A model generated the notes under the pieces. It did no database searches. It saw only the letters and a list, made by a program, of their open reading frames with translations, and was not told the DNA's origin. Source: Candidatus Omnitrophota bacterium (GTDB lineage: Bacteria; Omnitrophota; Koll11; Gygaellales; Profunditerraquicolaceae). From it: 8,230 nt of DNA. The DNA is taken from positions 1 to 8,230 of the forward strand of contig JAQULD010000073.1 in the NCBI GenBank assembly GCA_028719045.1, read 5' to 3'. Both the position numbers and the translations under genes were made by a program. Below are positions 1 to 3,536 of the stretch, piece by piece (position 1 is the first letter of the stretch; each line of letters starts with the position of its first letter).

Positions 1-64
1 TTAAGAAAAAAACAATTGTTGCAGCCAGCAAAAACCAGAAATTAAAAAGTTTTAGCTTTTGCAT
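1..64 (-). CDS. 5' end of an unidentified membrane-anchored protein gene (cut by left edge)
   Basis: Only the first 21 codons are visible. The protein starts MQKLKLF and runs straight into a hydrophobic stretch (about residue 7 to the edge, rich in F, L, A, I, V). This looks like an N-terminal transmembrane segment or an uncleaved signal anchor. I chose this start because GAGGAGG lies five bases upstream, an excellent Shine-Dalgarno match. The frame stays open further upstream to an ATG at position 115, which would add 17 charged residues (MKITDGKSEKKLTEEEG) and has a weaker AAAGGA site. In that version GAGGAGGAA would encode Glu-Glu-Glu. The family cannot be named from so little. It is on the same strand as the main cluster but separated from it by the REP/RAYT module. 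Confidence 0.55.
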   Translation of the reverse strand, partial: MQKLKLFNFWFLLAATIVFFL

Positions 65-69
65 CCCTT

Positions 70-76
70 CCTCCTC
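70..76 (-). promoter_or_regulatory. Shine-Dalgarno site for the left-edge gene
   Basis: On the minus strand this reads GAGGAGG, followed by five bases and an ATG at 64..62. It is the main reason for preferring the ATG at 64 over the in-frame ATG at 115. Confidence 0.6.
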
Positions 77-115
77 TGTTAATTTTTTTTCACTCTTTCC
101 GTCGGTGATTTTCAT

Positions 116-212
116 TTTATTTTCCTTTATTTCCTTTATTTGCTTACAAGTTTAACATTTGATACGATTTTTTCAATTGTCTAAATACACTTCTTTTTGA
201 CTTTCTTCCACC
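116..212. other. AT-rich intergenic leader
   Basis: This stretch is strongly AT-rich and lies between the left-edge gene and the REP cluster. It contains a short tandem repeat, TTTCCTTTA twice at 121-129 and 130-138, which reads TAAAGGAAA on the minus strand. It probably carries the promoter of the left-edge gene, but no -35/-10 pair stood out well enough to call. No ORF or RNA gene was seen. Confidence 0.4.
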
Positions 213-266
213 ATCTCTTCCGGGGACACGTTACTCCTCATCTCTTCCGGGGACACGTTACTCCTC
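213..266 (+). repeat. Perfect tandem duplication of a 27-bp unit
   Basis: Positions 213-239 and 240-266 are identical. The unit begins ATCTCTTCCGGGGACACG and ends TTACTCCTC. Its inner 23 bases recur in inverted orientation at 983-1005, on the other side of the transposase gene, so the unit belongs to the REP family of this module. Confidence 0.9.
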
Positions 267-290
267 GGGGGACATACTCCTCGGGGGACA
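260..290 (+). repeat. Tandem 15-bp subunit of the REP element
   Basis: ACTCCTCGGGGGACA occurs at 260-274 and again at 276-290, with one base between. The first copy overlaps the end of the 27-bp tandem unit and the second runs into GGGGACACAACACTTT. It looks like a partial duplication of REP material. Confidence 0.8.
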
Positions 291-324
291 CAACACTTTC
301 GTTCATCCGGGGACACAACACTTT
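284..324 (+). repeat. Direct repeat of one REP half-palindrome
   Basis: GGGGACACAACACTTT is present at 284-299 and at 309-324. The second copy forms the left arm of the palindrome at 307-343. The first is an orphan arm with no matching partner beside it, suggesting a decayed or incomplete REP copy. Confidence 0.8.
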
Positions 325-343
325 AAAAGTGTTGTGTCCCCGG
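307..343. repeat. Left REP palindrome (18-bp arms)
   Basis: The arm 307-324 (CCGGGGACACAACACTTT) is the exact reverse complement of 326-343, with a single central A. As single-stranded DNA or RNA it would fold into a long hairpin. It lies 70 bases upstream of the transposase start codon. There is no T-run after either arm, so it is not a classic intrinsic terminator. Confidence 0.9.
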
Positions 344-412
344 AGTACCCCGAGTAGTAAAAAAATGTTAGATTATTGCCCCTCATACGTCTATTAAAGT
401 AGGAGGTCTATA

Positions 413-934
413 ATGGCAAGAAAAGCACGTATCGTCATACCCGGCATACCGCATCATGTAATCCAGCGAGGTAATAGGACACAGAAAGTCTTCTTTAACG
501 ATAAGGACAAAGAGTACTATCTTGATCTTCTGCAGAAGCATTGCCGTGAATCGGGGCTAACTATTTGGGCATACTGTTTAATGGACAACCATGTTCATTT
601 GATAGCAGTCCCTAAAGAAAAGTCCAGTTTATCCAAGGGAATAGGATTAACGCATAGATATTACACACGTATGATTAATTTTAGAGAAGGATGGCGTGGT
701 TATCTTTGGCAAGGCAGGTTTATCTCGTCTCCCTTGGATCAAAAATATCTTTATGCGGCTGTTCGTTATGTTGAGCGCAATCCTGTAAGAGCAGGGCTTG
801 TAAAAAAAGCTGAAGATTACGTCTATTCAAGCGCGAGATCGCATATTTATAATACACAAGATAAGGTGCTTTCAGACAATTTTATGTTTCAAGAAATAAA
901 AGACTGGGCGAGTTATTTGAGCGAAGAAGATTAA
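413..934 (+). CDS. REP-associated tyrosine transposase (RAYT, IS200-like Y1 domain)
   Basis: The 173-residue protein is a single-domain HUH nuclease of the Y1/TnpA_REP type, which cuts and joins single-stranded DNA at hairpins through a covalent 5'-phosphotyrosine. Visible hallmarks are the N-terminal PGIPHHVIQRGNR segment (10-22), the metal-binding HUH motif in MDNHVHLI (H60, H62), the LWQGRF segment (98-103), and RYVERNPVRAGLV (118-130) with Tyr119 as the likely nucleophile. The start is supported by AGGAGG six bases upstream. It is the only plus-strand gene called here and is visibly more AT-rich than the core cluster, consistent with transfer. From memory, many relatives continue after the DW-x-x-(Y/F)-L-x-E segment with a TRTGRPLG-type tail. 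This protein stops at YLSEED, seven bases before the right REP palindrome, so it may be a short or truncated form. All catalytic motifs remain. Confidence 0.9.
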   Translation: MARKARIVIPGIPHHVIQRGNRTQKVFFNDKDKEYYLDLLQKHCRESGLTIWAYCLMDNHVHLIAVPKEKSSLSKGIGLTHRYYTRMINFREGWRGYLWQGRFISSPLDQKYLYAAVRYVERNPVRAGLVKKAEDYVYSSARSHIYNTQDKVLSDNFMFQEIKDWASYLSEED

Positions 935-938
935 TCGA

Positions 939-977
939 TCGGGGGACACAACACTTTAAAAGTGTTGTGTCCCCCGA
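939..977. repeat. Right REP palindrome (19-bp arms)
   Basis: The arm 939-957 is the exact reverse complement of 959-977, again around a single A. The core (GGGGACACAACACTTT and its complement) is the same as in the left palindrome, but the base of the stem differs (TCGGGGG here, CCGGGG there). It begins four bases after the transposase stop codon and lies between convergent genes, where a hairpin could slow transcription from both sides. No T-run follows in either direction. Confidence 0.9.
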
Positions 978-982
978 GGAGC

Positions 983-1005
983 GAGGAGTAACGTGTCCCC
1001 GGAAG
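983..1005 (-). repeat. Inverted copy of the 23-bp REP element
   Basis: These 23 bases are the exact reverse complement of 217-239, and of the identical 244-266. They place inverted REP copies on both sides of the transposase gene. The element ends at 1005, directly against the lipoprotein stop codon at 1008..1006. Confidence 0.9.
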
Positions 1006-1479
1006 TTATTTAAGAGGTTCTTTCAGGCTGTCTTTTGTCTTTCTGGCGGGAGCTTGCGATTTTGGGCCTACGGAAATAGTCAGGGTAACGGAGTTTCCTT
1101 TGGCTTGCAGGCTTACAATGCAGGTTTCGTTTTCACGGTCGAAGTTCAGGACGCGCTCACCGTACTCGATGACGTTAAGCAAATGCCAGTTGTTTATGGG
1201 CATCTGCTCTTTGTAGAAATTAACGACCTGGTCGGGATCCGCCTTGCCGTGGTATTTCAGTACTCCCACACGCACGCCGGAAGACTCGAAAGAATAGGAA
1301 TTCTGAGGAATAGCTTTAAATCCCGCGGGTACGGGAACGTCAATAAATTTAACTGTAGCGGAAGGCTCTAAAAGCCCCTGGCTTTTGGAATAAGAAGAAT
1401 CCTGGTAATAAGTGGTACAGCCGTATACCCCCAAAGAAAGACAGATCAATAATCCCGTCAAAAGTGTTTTTTTAGCCAC
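1006..1479 (-). CDS. Small hypothetical lipoprotein
   Basis: The protein has 157 residues. It starts MAKK, followed by a hydrophobic core (L6-V18) and the lipobox-like GVYGC, with Cys21 as the predicted lipidation site. Tyr at the -2 position is slightly unusual. It should be exported by Sec, cleaved by signal peptidase II and anchored in a membrane. The mature part looks like one small alpha/beta domain, with strands around 42-75, a helix near 80-95 (DPDQVVNFYKEQMP) and further strands up to 137, then a Lys/Pro-rich tail. I do not recognise the family and assign no function. The start is GTG, chosen because AAGGAGG sits four bases upstream. The first 22 bases overlap the end of the PHP gene in another frame, so translational coupling is likely. 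Confidence 0.8.
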   Translation of the reverse strand: MAKKTLLTGLLICLSLGVYGCTTYYQDSSYSKSQGLLEPSATVKFIDVPVPAGFKAIPQNSYSFESSGVRVGVLKYHGKADPDQVVNFYKEQMPINNWHLLNVIEYGERVLNFDRENETCIVSLQAKGNSVTLTISVGPKSQAPARKTKDSLKEPLK

Positions 1480-2105
1480 AAGCCCTCCTTTATATACATA
1501 CTATCTATCTGTTTACGGCTTAAGCCTGCTTTTATACCTATATTAGCCAGCTGCGCCGGGCTTATAATATCCTCCGGAGCGTGGCTGTCCGTATTTAAGA
1601 TCAAATTCGCGCCATAGAGAAGCGCCTGTTTTACCACCTGCCTGTTGCCGCGATTATGGCCTTTTCTGCCGGATATCTCCAGGAATATCCCCCTCTTACT
1701 GGCTAATTTCACTTCTTTCACGCTTATATTGCCGGGATGAGCAAGAATATCGATATCCGCTTCCAAAGCCGCCTGGTTCGTGCCGCTTATTACCGGCTCA
1801 ACCGGGGTCTGGCCGTGGGCGACTATGATCTTTATCCCGTTCTTCCTGGCGTATTTCGCCAGCGGCGCAAACTGTTCCGCGGGCAGGTGCGTCAGCTCTA
1901 TTCCGGGCAGGACTTTGACCGGCTGGCTTGCGGGCCAGCGGCGGCAGAATTCGGTTATGGATTTAATATTGGAATCTATGTTGCTGTAATCCGTGTGGTC
2001 GGTGATCGCTATGATTGAATAGCCTTTGGCAGCATAATGCACGGCTACTTCGGAAGGAAGCAGTTCTCCGTCGCTTAACAAAGAATGACAATGTAGGTTA
2101 TACAT
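1458..2105 (-). CDS. PHP-domain metal-dependent phosphoesterase
   Basis: The 215-residue protein is essentially one PHP domain, a distorted TIM barrel binding up to three metal ions, as in histidinol phosphatase and related phosphoesterases. The usual ligand motifs appear in order: HCH (H5, H7) with SDGE (D12), TDH (D36, H37), PGIE (E70) with LTH (H73), AHG (H97), LAHPG (H123) and NTDSH (D173, H175). All metal ligands seem present, so it should be active. The substrate cannot be read from the sequence; there are no other histidine biosynthesis genes here. The ATG at 2105 is chosen because the HxH motif follows at once and the longer in-frame start at 2147 would lie inside the tRNA gene. No Shine-Dalgarno lies in the ten bases between tRNA and start. 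The 3' end overlaps the lipoprotein gene. Confidence 0.85.
   Translation of the reverse strand: MYNLHCHSLLSDGELLPSEVAVHYAAKGYSIIAITDHTDYSNIDSNIKSITEFCRRWPASQPVKVLPGIELTHLPAEQFAPLAKYARKNGIKIIVAHGQTPVEPVISGTNQAALEADIDILAHPGNISVKEVKLASKRGIFLEISGRKGHNRGNRQVVKQALLYGANLILNTDSHAPEDIISPAQLANIGIKAGLSRKQIDSMYIKEGLWLKKHF
1484..1490 (-). promoter_or_regulatory. Shine-Dalgarno site for the lipoprotein gene
   Basis: The minus strand reads AAGGAGG, then GCTT and the GTG start at 1479..1477. The site lies inside the PHP coding sequence, where it encodes part of Lys-Glu-Gly. It fixes the GTG as the start. Confidence 0.65.
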
Positions 2106-2115
2106 GAGAATAAAA

Positions 2116-2189
2116 TGCCCCTGGCAGGAATCGAACCTGCCACCCACAGTTTAGGAAACTGCTGCTCTATCCTTATGAGCTACAGGGGC
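2116..2189 (-). tRNA. tRNA-Arg (anticodon CCU)
   Basis: On the minus strand a complete 74-nt cloverleaf folds. It has a 7-bp acceptor stem GCCCCTG/CAGGGGC with discriminator A, a 4-bp D stem GCTC/GAGC, and a 5-bp anticodon stem GCAGT/ACTGT with one G-U pair. The anticodon loop is TTCCTAA, giving anticodon CCT for AGG codons. A 5-nt variable loop and a T arm GCAGG-TTCGATT-CCTGC complete it. CCA is not encoded (TTT follows), so it must be added enzymatically. It lies 7 nt after the apt stop and 10 nt before the PHP start, on the same strand, so it is probably cut out of an mRNA by RNase P and 3' processing. Confidence 0.95.
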
Positions 2190-2196
2190 GAAATCG

Positions 2197-2709
2197 TTAA
2201 TATTTAATGAGCGAGAAAACAGGATAGCCTTTGAGCTTTTCCCTGCCCTTTAAACCGGCCAATTCTATAAGGAAGGATATTCCGACGATCTTGCCATCCT
2301 GCTTTTTTACCAGTTCAGTCACCGCTTTGACCGTGCCGCCGGTAGCAAGCAGGTCGTCAACGATCAAAACCTTGGCTTTAGGGCTGATAGCATCCTGGTG
2401 CATTTCCAAGGTGTCCGTGCCGTATTCCAATTCATAAGTAGCGGAATCCGTCTTCCAGGGAAGTTTTCCTTTTTTCCTCACCGGCACAAACCCCGCGCCT
2501 AATTTATGCGCTATCGCCCCGCCTAAAATAAAACCCCGGGACTCCACCGCGACCACGGCATCGATCTTTTTCGCTTTAAATTTGGCGACCAGGGCGTCCA
2601 CCGATTTCTTGAACGCTTTTTTGTCCTTAAGGAGCGTGGTTATATCCCTGAACAATATCCCCTTTTTAGGAAAATCCGGAATAGCCCTGATACAGTCTTT
2701 AAGCTCCAT
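2197..2709 (-). CDS. apt: Adenine phosphoribosyltransferase
   Basis: The enzyme salvages adenine in the cytoplasm: adenine + PRPP gives AMP + PPi. The length, 170 residues, is typical. Visible features are the N-terminal IPDFPKKGILFRDITTLL (10-27), ESRGFILGG (56-64), the flexible-loop segment VRKKGKLPW (77-85) and the PRPP-binding loop VLIVDDLLATGGT (114-126) with the paired Asp residues. The C-terminal part (IVGISFLIELAGLKGREKL) also matches APT rather than other phosphoribosyltransferases. The ATG overlaps the last 11 nt of the sigma-factor gene, so the two are probably translationally coupled. AAGGGA about nine bases upstream could serve as ribosome binding site. The tRNA-Arg gene follows after only 7 nt. 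Confidence 0.95.
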   Translation of the reverse strand: MELKDCIRAIPDFPKKGILFRDITTLLKDKKAFKKSVDALVAKFKAKKIDAVVAVESRGFILGGAIAHKLGAGFVPVRKKGKLPWKTDSATYELEYGTDTLEMHQDAISPKAKVLIVDDLLATGGTVKAVTELVKKQDGKIVGISFLIELAGLKGREKLKGYPVFSLIKY

Positions 2710-3526
2710 ATTTAAAGTCCCTTTCCTGCTGTTGATACAAAGTCTTTAATTTCTTAAGAGCGTCTTCCTCTATCTGGCGGATCCTTTCGCGGGAAAGATT
2801 CAGTTTTTTAGCGACTTCCGCCAGGGTATGCTGTTTGCCGTCATTTAACCCGAACCTCATATCCAGGATCTTTCTTTCCCTTTCGGACATCTTGCCTTTA
2901 AGATTATCCACTCTCTCCTTGTTCAGGAAACGCTCAAGTTCCGCGTTCGGGGGAGCGGCGTTCTCATCCACCACCAGGTCCATTACCGAACCGTCATCCT
3001 CTTCGCCCACAGGCGCTTCCAGGGAAGAGGTCTTTGTGGTCAGCCAGAAATTGATCTCTTCGATCTTGGCCCTGGGTATTTTCATCTTTTTGGCGATTTC
3101 CTCATCGGTAGGCGTGCGCTTTAATTTCTGGGTCAATTGCTCCCTTGTCTTCTTCCATTTGGTGATCATCTCATTCATATAGACAGGAAGGCGAATGACT
3201 TTTCCCTGCTGGCCGATGGCGCGGATTATCCCCTGCCTGATCCACCAGGCGGCGTAGGTGGAAAAACGAAATCCTTTATTCGGATTAAATTTGTCCACCG
3301 CCTTCATAAGCCCAAGGTTACCTTCTTCGATCAGGTCAAGCAAAGGCGTGCCTAAATACACGTATCTCTTGGCGATGTTGATCACAAGCCTTAAGTTCGC
3401 GCGAATCATCTGTTTACGCGCGTCATCGTCGCCTTTCCTGATCCTTTTGCTGAGGTCTATTTCCTGTTGCGCGGTCAAGAGAGGCACCGTCCGAACTTCC
3501 TTCAAATAAACTTTTAACGATTCCAT
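2699..3526 (-). CDS. RNA polymerase sigma-70 family factor (RpoD/RpoS-like, group 1 or 2)
   Basis: The 275-residue protein directs RNA polymerase to promoters. It has region 1.2 (SLKVYLKEV..., 3-33), region 2 (36-108) with core-binding DLIEEGNLGLMKAVDKF (64-80) and the melting and -10 recognition segment FRFSTYAAWWIRQGIIRAI (86-104), region 3 (about 110-190), and region 4 (208-265) with the -35 recognition helix-turn-helix TLAEVAKKLNLSRERIRQIE (234-253). The long acidic region 1.1 of many primary sigma factors is absent. It could therefore be an alternative RpoS-like factor or a compact primary one; the sequence alone does not decide. The start lies 10 nt after the ppdK stop with no good Shine-Dalgarno, suggesting re-initiation by ribosomes finishing ppdK. 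The gene overlaps apt at its 3' end. Confidence 0.93.
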   Translation of the reverse strand: MESLKVYLKEVRTVPLLTAQQEIDLSKRIRKGDDDARKQMIRANLRLVINIAKRYVYLGTPLLDLIEEGNLGLMKAVDKFNPNKGFRFSTYAAWWIRQGIIRAIGQQGKVIRLPVYMNEMITKWKKTREQLTQKLKRTPTDEEIAKKMKIPRAKIEEINFWLTTKTSSLEAPVGEEDDGSVMDLVVDENAAPPNAELERFLNKERVDNLKGKMSERERKILDMRFGLNDGKQHTLAEVAKKLNLSRERIRQIEEDALKKLKTLYQQQERDFKYGA

Positions 3527-3536
3527 ATTTTAGCTT

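Larger units (their letters stand above)
213..1005 (+). mobile_element. REP/RAYT module: Y1 transposase gene flanked by REP-like repeats
   Basis: A RAYT-family gene (413-934) sits between two clusters of GGGGACAC-containing repeats. The left cluster (213-343) holds a 27-bp tandem duplication, partial units and an 18-bp-arm palindrome. The right cluster (939-1005) holds a palindrome with the same core and an inverted copy of the 23-bp element at 217-239. In known REP-associated transposases, the single-stranded HUH/Y1 enzyme recognises the hairpin REP sequences beside its own gene. The arrangement here matches that pattern. The right border touches the stop codon of the lipoprotein gene without disrupting it. 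Outer limits are set by the last recognisable repeat copies; no target-site duplication was identified, as expected for this class. Confidence 0.75.

Noticed and set aside
213..343. Possible CRISPR array
   Set aside because: The repeats are abutting or overlapping and palindromic, with no regularly sized unique spacers and no cas genes. They fit REP elements instead.
197..397. 66-codon plus-strand open frame upstream of the transposase
   Set aside because: It is a translation of the REP repeats, giving duplicated HLFRGHVTP segments; it has no ribosome site and no recognisable domain.
939..977. Palindrome as an intrinsic bidirectional terminator
   Set aside because: The stem is strong but no run of T follows on either strand, so it is better described as a REP hairpin. 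An effect on transcript ends is still possible.
967..1371. 134-codon plus-strand frame starting in the right palindrome
   Set aside because: It is antisense to the lipoprotein gene, which has a good ribosome site and a lipobox. The frame shows no known domain.
2106..2147. Longer N-terminus for the PHP protein (start at 2147)
   Set aside because: The extra 14 residues would be encoded by the tRNA-Arg gene, and the HxH metal motif normally lies close to the N-terminus.
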